From CALAGB01 sp963789565 (GTDB lineage: Bacteria > Chloroflexota > Chloroflexia > Thermomicrobiales > Thermomicrobiaceae): a stretch of 64,000 bases of DNA. Numbering within the stretch: position 1 is the stretch's first letter; the number at the start of each line of letters is the position of its first letter. The notes beneath the pieces were generated by a model. It did not search any database. It was not told the DNA's origin and saw only the letters and a program-made list of their open reading frames with translations. The translations under genes and the position numbers were made by a program. Positions 21,272 through 30,420 of this stretch are shown piece by piece. Location: positions 3,038,001 through 3,102,000 of the forward strand of contig CAWBKX010000002.1 of assembly GCA_963789565.1 (NCBI GenBank), in the 5' to 3' direction.

Positions 21272-21631
21272 TTATGCCTCAGGTCGTTCGGTGGCCAGAG
21301 CGCTCCACGCGCCCAGCAAACAGACAACGGCTCCGGAGATCACACAGTCCCACAGAATACTGGCTGTGGCTGAATCTCCGAATATCCAGGGGGAGATGAA
21401 GACCCAGACACCAACGGCGGCGTTGATCCAACTCAATGAGCTGATCATTCCTGTGCCCCACAACCGCATCCCAGAGAATAGGATGACGATCGCGCCGCAG
21501 ATGACGAGGTTCCAGGTCATGGCGGTGAAGTCATTGAAACCGAGAATCCATGGCGAGATGATGAGCCATATCGCGGCGACGAAGTTCAGTCCGCTAGGGA
21601 CCGCAAACGAGTTAGAGCGGTATGTATCCAT
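21272..21631 (-). CDS. SPW-repeat small membrane protein
   Basis: The 119-residue protein has four predicted membrane helices arranged as two copies of the SPW motif: WLIISPWILGF near residue 22 and WVFISPWIFGD near residue 76. The family is found in bacterial inner membranes and its biochemical role is unknown. Length and repeat spacing are typical. It stands alone, convergent with the exporter. Confidence 0.88.
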   Translation of the reverse strand: MDTYRSNSFAVPSGLNFVAAIWLIISPWILGFNDFTAMTWNLVICGAIVILFSGMRLWGTGMISSLSWINAAVGVWVFISPWIFGDSATASILWDCVISGAVVCLLGAWSALATERPEA

Positions 21632-21965
21632 ACAGCGTCTCCTTCATTGATTCGTGCCATTCGATCGAGAGGTGCGCTTGCCGATTTGGGTAACAAACAT
21701 ACAGCGCTCGCGAATCGTTACTTCGCGGACGGTCGATCCAAGCTGGCACTGATAGGTGTTGAAGTTGATCGCAGTCGGCGAATTAATTTCGCCACACAAT
21801 ATTTATTACAAATGGCGTGCCATCGTCTCGCGATATAGGCCGAACACGCGTCGCGATCGCGTCACGATCACCCTCGCTCTGGTCGATGCAGACGGTGTGG
21901 GGACCCGAGCGGTTCACCACCAACGTGGCCGCGCATGCGACGCATCAGTCGAATGAGGTAATTGG
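21632..21965. other. Intergenic region without recognised gene
   Basis: About 330 bases separate the SPW gene from the divergent phosphatase gene. There is an A/T-rich patch around 21780-21815, plausible promoter territory. I see no RNA structure or coding signal I can support. Confidence 0.4.
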
Positions 21966-22394
21966 ATGTCGGATGTCACGTTTCCCAGTGGAGTGACGGT
22001 TCGAGCCACGGCGCTGGCCGACCGCCAGCAAAATGATTGTTGGCGGACGTTCGGTCTGTATCTCGATCGGCGCTGGAATCCGTCGTGGTCCTCTTGCGTT
22101 CTTGATTGGCCGGATTTCGGCTTGCCCGAGGATTGGGAATTCGCTGCCTTTCATATCAAGCACGCGTTTGATTTGGCGACCTCCGGCGAGCGGGTCGAGG
22201 TGGGCTGTGCGGGCGGGCTTGGACGGACTGGCACGGTGCTCGCCTGCATGGCGATCCTCTCCGGCGTTCAGGTGAAACAGGCCGTCACCTGGGTGCGAGC
22301 CAATTACGATCGACGCGCGGTCGAGACCGACGAGCAAGAAAAGTGGGTGCTTTGGTTCGGAAACAACGCCTCAAAAGATGCGAAACCGGACTGA
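21966..22394 (+). CDS. Protein-tyrosine/dual-specificity phosphatase-like protein
   Basis: The 142-residue protein has the Cys-based phosphatase signature C-x5-R in VGCAGGLGRTGT (Cys81 nucleophile, Arg87) and a WPD acid loop (LDWPDFG, residues 48-50). The residue before the Cys is Gly, where His is usual, so activity may differ from standard enzymes. It would dephosphorylate phosphotyrosine or a phosphorylated small molecule in the cytoplasm. The sensor kinase gene follows 169 bases later on the same strand; a functional link is unproven. Confidence 0.8.
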   Translation: MSDVTFPSGVTVRATALADRQQNDCWRTFGLYLDRRWNPSWSSCVLDWPDFGLPEDWEFAAFHIKHAFDLATSGERVEVGCAGGLGRTGTVLACMAILSGVQVKQAVTWVRANYDRRAVETDEQEKWVLWFGNNASKDAKPD

Positions 22395-22563
22395 GCATGG
22401 CGCGAGGTTGACAATGAATGGACTCGATAGTGGTGTAAACTTGAACCGTCGGCTCGTTGATGATATGAACATGATCTCCACTGTCGGCAGTCATCCGTGG
22501 CGTCGCTGGATTTGTGGCGCTACACCTGAGCGGATGATCTGAATTCAGCCTGATCGGACGATC

Positions 22564-24831
22564 GTGATGCTTCCACATCCGGGCGCTCCAACCGGTGAAG
22601 CTGAATCTGCACCGGGACGTTCCTCCAATAGCCCAAACGAGCAACCGCAGATGTCGCGAGCCGGCCAAACGGACTGGTTCAGGCTGAGCTTCGATCGATC
22701 TCCCGTGCCACAGGCGATCATCGCCGCGGGGGGCGAAATCGTTGCCGCGAACGCTGCGTTTCGTGACGTGATCGGGTTAACCCAAGGGTGTGGTCCGGTC
22801 GACTCTGGTTTCTCGGACGTTCTCGCGACGATCGATTTTTCCGTGGATACGAATGTCTCAACGGAAGTCGAGCTGCATGCTGAGAACGGCGCGCGGGTCA
22901 ACGCAACGGTCGATATGATCGGCAGTGATGCCAACGTCGGACCATTGGCGAGCGTCACGCTGAGGGTCGCACCGACGTCGGAGGTTGCAACTCAGTCCAT
23001 CGACTTTGATTTGCACCTTGGTCGTGAACGTGCGGCACGGCGCGATGCCGAAATTTCCGTGGATCTCATCGAGCGTCTTCTTGGCATCACCGATGTGGCG
23101 CTGGCCCATATCGAGCTTCACGATCTGCTGAGTGAGCTTCTTGGGCGCATCAGAGACGTCTTGAAGACGGACGAAGCGAGCATTCTGCTCAACGATCCAG
23201 GCGGGGATGCCTTATCGCTTCGTGTGTCACTACATCCCGATCAGCTCGTGAGGCGGCCGATCCGTGTTCCAATCGGAGTGGGTTTCGCGGGGCAAATCGC
23301 CTTGACGAGACGGCCGATAGTGCTCGACGAAATCTCCGAGTTCCCGTTCAGCAACCCCGCCATGTTGCGGCGAGGGGTGAAGTCGCTGATGGGCGTGCCT
23401 ATGTTGCTCGACGATCGAGTTCTGGGTGTGATCCATGTCGGGATGAGGTCGCCACGGCATTTCGACGAGGGAGATCTCCGCTTGCTGGAATTGGCGGCGG
23501 CGCGCATATCCCTGGCGGTCGATCGTGCCAACGTCTATGAAGCCGAACGGCACGCACGCGCCGCCGCGGAACGTGCGCAGCGGCGGGACGAGTTCTTGGC
23601 GCGAGCGAGCGAGGTTCTCTCATCGTCACTGGATCAGCGGCTCACGCTCGACCATGCGACCCAAACCGCCGTGCCTGAATTGGGTGATATTTGTACGGTC
23701 GTTTTGATCGGTCGAGATGGCATCGTACGGCTCGTGGCAGCCACTGCCACGCTCGAGCTGCAGCACGTTATTCCGACCGCCGGTGAGCAACTGCCGCGAC
23801 CACTCACCCAGTGTCCAACGATCGGAATGCTCGCGGAAACCGGCCAAACGCTGCTGATCCAGGACGGGATCGATGAGTTTTTCAGAGAGATAGCCGCCGG
23901 CGAAGAGCAACTTCGGATTTTACGGGACTCGCCGGTGAAGTCGGCTATGCGCGTTCCGCTTAAATCTGGCGGTAGGACCATCGGCGTCATCACGTTTTGT
24001 TTCGCCACGTCGGATCGCAGCTTCACTGCGGAAGACATCGCGTTGGCCGAGGACTTCGCGCACATTGTGGCGTTGGCGACCGACAATACGACACACTTTC
24101 TGGAAGCGCAACATGCGATCGGAGCGCGCGACGAATTCATTTCGATCGCCTCTCATGAGCTCAAGACGCCGCTCACGACCGTGAAGGGCTACGTCCAGTT
24201 GTTGCGCAGGCACATCAACGAGTCGAACTCGGACCCCGAACGCGTTCTGCGCACGCTCGGCCAATTACAGGATCAAGTGGGACGCTTCGAAGAGCTAGTG
24301 GATGAGCTGCTGGATGTCTCGAGGATTCAGAGTGACCGCATACGGTTGAATTACGAACGCCTGGACCTTTCCTATTTGGTGAGCCAGATAGTCGATCGTG
24401 TCGCTCAAGCCTACGAGCAGGAGTCACCGCACACAGTCGAGTTTCCGATTCCTGGTCCAGTCTGGGGATCGTGGGATGCCTCACGTATCGACCAGGTCGT
24501 CACGAATGTGTTGTCGAATGCCTTCAAGTATTCACCCGCTGAGAGCATCGTCACGGTTGAGGTCTTCGCCGATGACGCCATGGTCCAGATCCGCGTCGCG
24601 GATCAAGGCATCGGCATCGCCGAGGAAGACATCAACATCATTCTTCAGCCCTTTGCTCGCGGAGCCGGGGCGCGCGAGGTGGCTCAGGGCGCGGGGCTCG
24701 GACTGTACATATCGAACGAGATCGTGGTCCGACATGGTGGGTCACTCTCCACCGAGAGCCGCCCGGGCATTGGCAGCACCTTCACCATCAACCTGCCGCG
24801 CGAGCCAGGCGAAGTCGTCGACGGGCAATAG
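22564..24831 (+). CDS. Hybrid-sensor-free histidine kinase with PAS and two GAF domains
   Basis: The 755-residue soluble kinase has no membrane segment. It has a PAS domain (about 40-130, FRLSFDRSPVPQAIIA), a first GAF domain (about 180-325), a coiled linker and a second GAF domain (about 350-510). The dimerisation helix holds His near 529 in IASHELKTPLTTVKGY, and a HATPase (N box NVLSNAFKYSP, then DQGIGIAEED, GAGLGLYIS) ends the protein. GAF and PAS domains bind small ligands or redox/light cofactors. No response regulator is adjacent, so it is an orphan kinase. A start at Met31 (MSRAGQTDW) is also possible. Confidence 0.9.
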   Translation: MMLPHPGAPTGEAESAPGRSSNSPNEQPQMSRAGQTDWFRLSFDRSPVPQAIIAAGGEIVAANAAFRDVIGLTQGCGPVDSGFSDVLATIDFSVDTNVSTEVELHAENGARVNATVDMIGSDANVGPLASVTLRVAPTSEVATQSIDFDLHLGRERAARRDAEISVDLIERLLGITDVALAHIELHDLLSELLGRIRDVLKTDEASILLNDPGGDALSLRVSLHPDQLVRRPIRVPIGVGFAGQIALTRRPIVLDEISEFPFSNPAMLRRGVKSLMGVPMLLDDRVLGVIHVGMRSPRHFDEGDLRLLELAAARISLAVDRANVYEAERHARAAAERAQRRDEFLARASEVLSSSLDQRLTLDHATQTAVPELGDICTVVLIGRDGIVRLVAATATLELQHVIPTAGEQLPRPLTQCPTIGMLAETGQTLLIQDGIDEFFREIAAGEEQLRILRDSPVKSAMRVPLKSGGRTIGVITFCFATSDRSFTAEDIALAEDFAHIVALATDNTTHFLEAQHAIGARDEFISIASHELKTPLTTVKGYVQLLRRHINESNSDPERVLRTLGQLQDQVGRFEELVDELLDVSRIQSDRIRLNYERLDLSYLVSQIVDRVAQAYEQESPHTVEFPIPGPVWGSWDASRIDQVVTNVLSNAFKYSPAESIVTVEVFADDAMVQIRVADQGIGIAEEDINIILQPFARGAGAREVAQGAGLGLYISNEIVVRHGGSLSTESRPGIGSTFTINLPREPGEVVDGQ

Positions 24832-25195
24832 GTTCGAACCCGTTTATTCCACATTACTACCCATTCGCGAAATGAAGTGGTACCATGTGCGGGCTGGCGT
24901 CCGAGGCGGCAGACGGAGTAGTGATGCTTTTCACACGGGATCGACAAACTGATGAGTGCCACAGCACGGTGCGTGATGCGTTCCGTCTGTTCGGCGTGCT
25001 CGTGGTCGAGCCTACGTGGAAACCCGCACCTAGGTATGGGCTTGCTCCCGACTCTCTCGGATTCCAAGGAGGGTGTCACCACTAACGACACCAAGACTTG
25101 AGAAGACTGAGCGGCGGTGAGCGACAAGAGCTCACCGCCGTATTATTTTGTGCGGCTGTTATTGGTTAATCGTTCGACAGGGAGAACTGCGAACC
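24832..25195. other. lysW leader region
   Basis: The 364-base gap upstream of lysW contains a strong Shine-Dalgarno-like AAGGAGG near 25066-25072 with no obvious gene behind it, and a terminator-like hairpin at 25112-25149. A short frame beginning GTG directly after AAGGAGG encodes a peptide ending in RLEKTERR. Its two CGG codons and stop lie inside the hairpin arm. An arginine/lysine-sensing leader is conceivable, but the start spacing is poor. Confidence 0.4.
25112..25149 (+). terminator. Terminator-like hairpin 46 bases before lysW
   Basis: A perfect 11-bp stem CGGCGGTGAGC/GCTCACCGCCG with a 7-nt loop (25112-25140) is followed by TATTATTTT. It can end transcription from the sensor-kinase gene or act as attenuator of the lys/arg operon. 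Confidence 0.7.
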
Positions 25196-25357
25196 ATGGG
25201 TACGTGTCCTGAGTGCGGTGGCGACTTGGGTCTCGACGCGGTCGAGGCTGGTGAGATCGTGCAGTGTCCGGATTGCGGCGTCGAGCTTGAAGTGCTCGAG
25301 ACTGATCCGCTGGCGCTTGGTCTGGCGCCGGCTGAAGAAGAAGACTGGGGCGAGTAG
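25196..25357 (+). CDS. lysW: LysW amino-group carrier protein
   Basis: The 53-residue acidic carrier protects the alpha-amino group of 2-aminoadipate or glutamate by forming an isopeptide through its C-terminal glutamate, and presents the intermediates to the pathway enzymes. It has a zinc ribbon (Cys4, Cys7, Cys24, Cys27) and ends in the obligatory EDWGE motif. The ATG at 25196 is chosen because the family starts directly before the first CxxC; an upstream ATG would add 16 unrelated residues. It heads the seven-gene operon, with lysX eight bases downstream. Confidence 0.96.
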   Translation: MGTCPECGGDLGLDAVEAGEIVQCPDCGVELEVLETDPLALGLAPAEEEDWGE

Positions 25358-25365
25358 GTCGTCTG

Positions 25366-26262
25366 ATGCAGATTGCTTTGTTGGCTGAACGACTGCGAGT
25401 CGAGGAACGGTTGCTGATCGAGGCCTTCGCTGCTCGCGGGCACGAAGCCGCGATCGTCAGCCCGTCGTCGACTCACTCTGGTTTCGATAGGTCGGGTGTC
25501 GCTCAGATCGAACAGGTCAGGGATGATGGAACAGCAGCGTTGGAACCCGATCTGGCGCTGGACCGGAGTGTCGCAACTACTGAGATGGCCGCGCTCGGCG
25601 CACTGATCGCGAATCGCGGATCGGCCGTTATCAACCGGCCGGCAACGACAAGGCTGCTTGCCGATCGCCTGGCGGCGCTGCGTCACCTGACCTTCGCCGC
25701 GATTCCTGTCGCCGAGACGATGGTCAGCTTCGGAGAATCGGCGACGTTCAACGCCATCAACAAGCTTGGCTATCCCGTTCTGCTGAAGTCGATCACCGCG
25801 GATCATGGGTACCCTATCGCCATCATCGAGGATGAAGATGCAGCCGAGGCGATCATCGAGCACCGGGTGACGCTGGGCGACGAACGTGGCGTTCTGGTAC
25901 AGCGGTTCATCGACGGCACGAGTCGATCGGTTCGAATCGTGGTCGTCGGACAGACTGTCGCCGTGATCGAGCAGCGCACTCTCATGGGCTGGAAACCTGC
26001 CGCCGACGCCACATATGAGGTGTTCGAAGGCGACGATTCCGAGATGCGCTCGCTGGGACAGCGTGTGATCGAGCGACTGGGAAGCGGCACGTACAGCATC
26101 GAGGTCCTTGAATCTCAACAAAGGCCCAACGTTGTTGGCCTCGAGAATCTGGTCGACTTCCGGTCGATCAGTACTCGCGGAGTCGACATTGCAGGCGAAA
26201 TCGCGGATTTCGCTCTGGCGCAATTGAGCGTCCCGGCTGGAGGGGAGCTCGTTGGCTCCTGA
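25366..26262 (+). CDS. LysX/ArgX-like ATP-grasp ligase, divergent copy
   Basis: The 298-residue ATP-grasp protein is the first of two LysX-type genes in the operon. LysX and ArgX ligate 2-aminoadipate or glutamate to the LysW C-terminus using ATP. Recognisable pieces are TTRLLADRLAALRHL (substrate lid), GYPVLLKSITADHGYP (ATP-binding lysine), and GVLVQRFIDG. The terminal metal-binding segment reads GLENLVDF, where the second copy has EVNTGAEF, so the Glu-x-Asn pair is changed. It could use the other amino-acid substrate or be non-catalytic. It overlaps lysK by 11 bases. Confidence 0.82.
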   Translation: MQIALLAERLRVEERLLIEAFAARGHEAAIVSPSSTHSGFDRSGVAQIEQVRDDGTAALEPDLALDRSVATTEMAALGALIANRGSAVINRPATTRLLADRLAALRHLTFAAIPVAETMVSFGESATFNAINKLGYPVLLKSITADHGYPIAIIEDEDAAEAIIEHRVTLGDERGVLVQRFIDGTSRSVRIVVVGQTVAVIEQRTLMGWKPAADATYEVFEGDDSEMRSLGQRVIERLGSGTYSIEVLESQQRPNVVGLENLVDFRSISTRGVDIAGEIADFALAQLSVPAGGELVGS

Positions 26263-27352
26263 GACCGGTCACGTCGCTCGCACCGCAGAGCTGCTCGAGG
26301 GTCTGGTCGCGATTCCGAGCCGGTCGCGCGAAGAGGGCAAGGCCGTCGACTGGCTGTGTGCGCGCATGACCGAGCTCGGGTTCTCAGCTGGAACGGATGG
26401 TGCTGGAAACGCCGTGGGCACGCGAGGTGGCGGGACTCTCGAGATCATGCTGCTTGGCCACATCGACACCGTGCCGGGTGATCTGCCGGTGGAGATCCGC
26501 GACGACGCGCTCTACGGGCGCGGCTCGGTTGACGCCAAGGGTCCACTGGCGACGTTTGTGGCGGCAGCAGCGCGTGCGCAGCTTGCCGAAGGAACGCGCG
26601 TCACAGTAGTTGGCGCGGTCGAAGAAGAGGTCATGTCTTCGCGCGGCGCGCACTGGCTGGTCGACAACGTGGCCTCACCGGCTGCCGTGATCATCGGTGA
26701 GCCGAGTGGATGGGACAGCGTGGTGATCGGCTACAAGGGTTCGATCGCCGTCCACTACTCAGTGTCGTGCCCGATGTCGCATTCGGCGGGACCCGAGCCG
26801 ACGGCTGGTGAGCTGGCGGTGGGCTTTTGGAACCGTCTCCACGTCTGGTGCGCCGAGCAGAATGGCGCCGAGTCCAATGGCTTCACGACCATCGACCCGA
26901 CGCTGAACGCCATCAATACCTCGTCGGACGGAATAACTGGCAAGGCCGAGGTTTACGTAGGGTTGAGACTACCGCCGCGAGTTGGACCGAACGACGTGAT
27001 TCCAGTATTGAAGCAGTTGGCCGAACGAGGGGACGTTGAGGTCAGTGTGAACGCGGCCGCGTTCCGATCGGACAAGCGCTCGCCATTGGTCAGTGCTTTT
27101 CTCGCCGGGATTCGGGCGTCGGGTGGTTCGCCACACATCAAGGTCAAGACGGGTACGTCGGACATGAATCTGGTCGGACCGGCCTGGGGTTGCCCAATCG
27201 TGGCCTATGGACCGGGCGATTCGCGGCTCGATCATCAGCCGGATGAACACGTCCTGCTCGAGGACGTGGAACGCGCGACGGACGTCCTAACGTCGGTCAT
27301 TGAACGCATATCGGCGCAGCTTGCGTCAGGTCGCTGGGGAGGCGAAGCGTGA
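26252..27352 (+). CDS. lysK: LysW-lysine/ornithine hydrolase (M20 family)
   Basis: This 366-residue metallohydrolase releases lysine or ornithine from LysW in the last step. Metal ligands are visible in LLGHIDTVPG (His, Asp), GRGSVDAKGPL (bridging Asp), and VEEEVMSSRGA (catalytic and metal-binding Glu). A later His is in RLDHQPDEHV. It begins with TTG inside the end of lysX, preceded by GGAGGGG. It is much more like LysK than DapE/ArgE because of its short length and operon context. The next gene starts in its stop codon (GTGA). Confidence 0.9.
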   Translation: MAPETGHVARTAELLEGLVAIPSRSREEGKAVDWLCARMTELGFSAGTDGAGNAVGTRGGGTLEIMLLGHIDTVPGDLPVEIRDDALYGRGSVDAKGPLATFVAAAARAQLAEGTRVTVVGAVEEEVMSSRGAHWLVDNVASPAAVIIGEPSGWDSVVIGYKGSIAVHYSVSCPMSHSAGPEPTAGELAVGFWNRLHVWCAEQNGAESNGFTTIDPTLNAINTSSDGITGKAEVYVGLRLPPRVGPNDVIPVLKQLAERGDVEVSVNAAAFRSDKRSPLVSAFLAGIRASGGSPHIKVKTGTSDMNLVGPAWGCPIVAYGPGDSRLDHQPDEHVLLEDVERATDVLTSVIERISAQLASGRWGGEA

Positions 27353-28263
27353 ACGAGGTTCGAATCGGCGTGCTGATGTCGCACGTTCGAGCGGAGGAGA
27401 AACAGCTGCTCGCAGCCATGGTCAAACGCGGGGTCGAGCCAGTTCGCCTGCTCGATCGCACGTTGGCGTTCGACCTCACTGATCTCTCCTCGCCCCAGCC
27501 TACGCATCTCGACCTCCTGCTCGACCGCTGCATGGCGCATGGTCGCGCCGCGGTCGCGCTGCAGGTGTATGACGCCTTCGGGGTTCGTTGCGTGAATACC
27601 TCGCAGGCGTCCGGCATTGCCGACGACAAGATCGCCACCACACTCTCGCTGGCAGTGGCCGGCGTGCCGACCATTCACACCGCGGCGGCGTTCGACATCG
27701 ATTCCGCGCTGCGGGTACTCGACGAGAAGATCGGCTACCCGGCGGTGATCAAGCCGGTTACTGGCTCCTGGGGCCGCCTGCTCGCCAAGGTGAACACGCC
27801 GTCGGCTGCTCGCAACCTGTTGGAGCACAAACGAGCGCTCGGCTCGTATCATCACGGCGTCTTCTACGTTCAGGAGTACATCGAAAAGCCGGGACGCGAT
27901 CTGCGCATCTTCGTGGTCGGTGATGAGGTCATCGCGGCCTCGTATCGCACGAACGAGCACTGGATCACCAACGTAGCGCGCGGCGCGGCCTCCAAGCCGT
28001 GTCCGGTGACTCCGGAGATTGCCGACATCTCATTGCGGGCCACCAGAGCGGTGGGCCTGGAGTTGGCCGGCATCGACCTGGTCGAGACCAAGGATGGCTA
28101 CCTTGTCATCGAGGTCAATACGGGCGCGGAATTCAAAGGGCTCATTCAGACCACCGACGTTGATATTCCGGGCCGTATCGTCGATTACGTGGTCGATGCA
28201 GCTGTCCGTGAACGTGAGAAGAAGCACGCGCACGCGTTGCTGAACGGCGTATACCAGGGGTAG
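27349..28263 (+). CDS. lysX: LysX/ArgX LysW-amino acid ligase
   Basis: The 304-residue ATP-grasp enzyme forms the isopeptide between LysW and 2-aminoadipate or glutamate. It has the family layout: an N-terminal preATP-grasp domain, the central KIATTLSLAVAGVPTI segment, the ATP-binding lysine in YPAVIKPVTGSWGRL, YVQEYIEKPGRDLRIFVVG, and metal ligands in EVNTGAEFKGL. This motif is intact, in contrast to the first copy. The GTG start overlaps lysK by four bases. Which substrate each copy uses cannot be read with confidence. Confidence 0.9.
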   Translation: MNEVRIGVLMSHVRAEEKQLLAAMVKRGVEPVRLLDRTLAFDLTDLSSPQPTHLDLLLDRCMAHGRAAVALQVYDAFGVRCVNTSQASGIADDKIATTLSLAVAGVPTIHTAAAFDIDSALRVLDEKIGYPAVIKPVTGSWGRLLAKVNTPSAARNLLEHKRALGSYHHGVFYVQEYIEKPGRDLRIFVVGDEVIAASYRTNEHWITNVARGAASKPCPVTPEIADISLRATRAVGLELAGIDLVETKDGYLVIEVNTGAEFKGLIQTTDVDIPGRIVDYVVDAAVREREKKHAHALLNGVYQG

Positions 28264-28335
28264 CAGCAGACAGACGGGTCTATTCTGTCTGTCCCTATGG
28301 ACATAATGCTCAAGTCAGGGGAGAAGACTCGTTCG

Positions 28336-29385
28336 ATGACACTCAACGCAGCCATTCTTGGCGGATCGGGTTACGCGGGCGGCGAATTGCTGCGCCTGCT
28401 TCTGTCGCATCCGGAAGTGAACGTTACTCAGGTGACATCGCGCAGTCGCGCGGGCAAATTCGTCCATACGGTGCACCCGAATTTGCGCAAGCGCACGCAG
28501 CTCAAGTTCGTCCTGCCTGATCAGCTCGAGAAGGTCGACGTCCTGTTTGCCAGCATGCCGCATGGAGCCACCGCACCGCAGGTGGAGCAGCTGATGGAGC
28601 TCGGTTCGATCGTCATCGATCTGGGGGCTGACTTCCGCCTGCGAAATCCGGCCGACTACGAAACTTGGTATCGCTGGACACACCCGCATCCCGACATGAT
28701 CGCCAACACGGTCTATGGCATGCCGGAACTGCACCGGGAAGAAATTCGCGGCGCACGCTACATCGCCAGTCCTGGCTGCACGGCAACGGCGTCGATTTTG
28801 GGCCTGGTGCCACTCTTCCGAGCTGGCGTCGTCGACCCGAACTTCCCGGTCGTGATCGACGCCAAGACCGGATCGTCTGGCGCTGGCGCCGACACGAGTC
28901 TGTCGGGGCACCACCCTGAGCGCAGCGGCGTCATCCGTCCATTCAAGCCGACCGGTCACCGGCACAGCGCCGAGATTATTCAGGAGTTGACCGTTGACGG
29001 CGCCCAGCCCGATATCGCGTTTGGCGTGACGAGCGTCGAGGCGGTTCGTGGCATTCTGGCGACGTCGCACGTCGTTCTGAAGGAGCCGCTGGCAGACAAA
29101 GACCTGTGGAAGATCTACCGCGGCATGTATGGCCAGGAGCCGTTCATTCGTCTGGTCAAAGAAGCGGGAGGCGTCCATCGTTTTCCGGAGCCAAAGATCC
29201 TCTCAGGCACGAACTATTGCGATGTCGGTTGGGATCTGGAGAGCTCCGGCAAGCGCGTGGTGGTCCTGGCGGCGATCGACAACCTGATGAAGGGCGCGGC
29301 GGGCCAGGCTATGCAAGCCATGAACATCCGCTGCGGGTTCGACGAGACGCTCGGGCTCGAATTCGCCGGACTTCATCCGATTTAG
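28336..29385 (+). CDS. lysY: LysW-aminoadipyl/glutamyl phosphate reductase
   Basis: This NADPH-dependent reductase makes the LysW-bound semialdehyde from the acyl phosphate; it is homologous to ArgC. The nucleotide-binding motif GGSGYAGGELLRLL opens the protein, and the catalytic Cys is in SPGCTATAS. The catalytic His lies in KPTGHRHSAEI. The ATG at 28336 is preferred because the upstream 13 codons are not family-like. Length is about 349 residues, normal. A small inverted repeat (GACAGAC/GTCTGTC) lies in the 72-base gap after lysX. Confidence 0.92.
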   Translation: MTLNAAILGGSGYAGGELLRLLLSHPEVNVTQVTSRSRAGKFVHTVHPNLRKRTQLKFVLPDQLEKVDVLFASMPHGATAPQVEQLMELGSIVIDLGADFRLRNPADYETWYRWTHPHPDMIANTVYGMPELHREEIRGARYIASPGCTATASILGLVPLFRAGVVDPNFPVVIDAKTGSSGAGADTSLSGHHPERSGVIRPFKPTGHRHSAEIIQELTVDGAQPDIAFGVTSVEAVRGILATSHVVLKEPLADKDLWKIYRGMYGQEPFIRLVKEAGGVHRFPEPKILSGTNYCDVGWDLESSGKRVVVLAAIDNLMKGAAGQAMQAMNIRCGFDETLGLEFAGLHPI

Positions 29386-29409
29386 GATGAGTGGCCATTC
29401 CATGTCTAC

Positions 29410-29540
29410 GGGCAACGCATGCGTCGCCCTGAATGCGAGGAGGCTCCTCGCATTGGGACGTTGTTTTTGGTCGAACGCGAGTCGCTTCCTGTGAAGGTGG
29501 ATGGAGCGTTCAAGAGATTGTGGCCGACGCATGCGTCGGC
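29410..29540. repeat. Cluster of three palindromes between lysY and lysZ
   Basis: Three near-perfect palindromes are packed into 131 bases: one with core ACGCATGCGT (29410-29429), AATGCGAGGAG/CTCCTCGCATT (29432-29454), and GCCGACGCATGCGTCGGC (29523-29540). The GACGCATGCGTC core recurs at 36406-36425. They interrupt the otherwise tightly packed operon and may affect mRNA stability or be dispersed elements. Confidence 0.75.
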
Positions 29541-29583
29541 AGTCCACGCTGGTGCACAGCACATTAGGAGGTAGTCGCGCAGC

Positions 29584-30420
29584 ATGCTCGTCGTCAAACT
29601 CGGAGGTAGCGCCGGAATCGATCCCGCGGCCACACTCGATGATCTGGCTGAACTTGCACAGACTGAACGCGTCGTCTTCATCCACGGCGCCAACGCACGC
29701 ATGGACGAGTTCGAGCGCAAGTTGGGTCGCGAGCCGAGGCAGGTGCAATCCGCATCCGGCCAGGTCAGTCGCTTCACCGACGCCGAGACCATGGATACCA
29801 TGCTGGCCATCTATGCGGGCGTGGTGAACAAGCGTCTGGTGGAAGCGCTTCAGGCGCGAGGCGTCAACGCGGTGGGCATCAGCGCGATCGACGGTCATAT
29901 CGCACGGGGACGACGCAAGGACACGTTGCGAGCCATCGAGAATGGCAAGCCCAAGATCCTGCGTGGTGACTTCGCCGGGAGTATCGAGGAGATCGATACG
30001 ACCTTGCTCGATCTGCTCCTCGACAATGGCTACTTACCCGTTCTGACGCCTCCGGCGCTGAGCTACGATGGCGAGGCCATCAACGTCGACGGCGACAAGC
30101 TGTCGCTGCAGGTTGCCATCGCGCTCGAGGCTGACGCTCTCATCATTCTCTCCAACACGGCTGGACTGCTGGCCGATGTCAACGATCCCTCGTCACTCGT
30201 GAAGGAAATCGACGTCAGCAGCGACGAGAGCGTCGCATCGGCCATGACCTCCGCTGGTGGCCGTATGAAAAAGAAGGTGCAGGCGGGCTGTGATGCGGTT
30301 CAGGCGGGAATTGGCCAGGTCGTCTTCGCCGATGCGCGGACGGATCGACCGATTACGAGCGCTCTTGCGGGTGCAGGGACCGTGCTGCGATCCGGCGCGG
30401 TGATAGGAGTGAATGAGTGA
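29584..30420 (+). CDS. lysZ: LysW-aminoadipate/glutamate kinase
   Basis: The amino-acid kinase-family enzyme phosphorylates the side-chain carboxylate of the LysW-bound substrate. It shows MLVVKLGGSAG (phosphate-binding loop), FIHGANARMDEF, and the nucleotide-binding INVDGDKLSLQVAIALEADALI. The length of 278 residues suits LysZ/ArgB. AGGAGG lies 12 bases before the ATG. It overlaps the aminotransferase gene by four bases (GTGA). Confidence 0.93.
   Translation: MLVVKLGGSAGIDPAATLDDLAELAQTERVVFIHGANARMDEFERKLGREPRQVQSASGQVSRFTDAETMDTMLAIYAGVVNKRLVEALQARGVNAVGISAIDGHIARGRRKDTLRAIENGKPKILRGDFAGSIEEIDTTLLDLLLDNGYLPVLTPPALSYDGEAINVDGDKLSLQVAIALEADALIILSNTAGLLADVNDPSSLVKEIDVSSDESVASAMTSAGGRMKKKVQAGCDAVQAGIGQVVFADARTDRPITSALAGAGTVLRSGAVIGVNE

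Noticed and set aside
24880..24930. T-box riboswitch-like GTGGTACC before lysW
   Set aside because: The sequence lacks the T-box core and stem I features; the resemblance is limited to a few bases.
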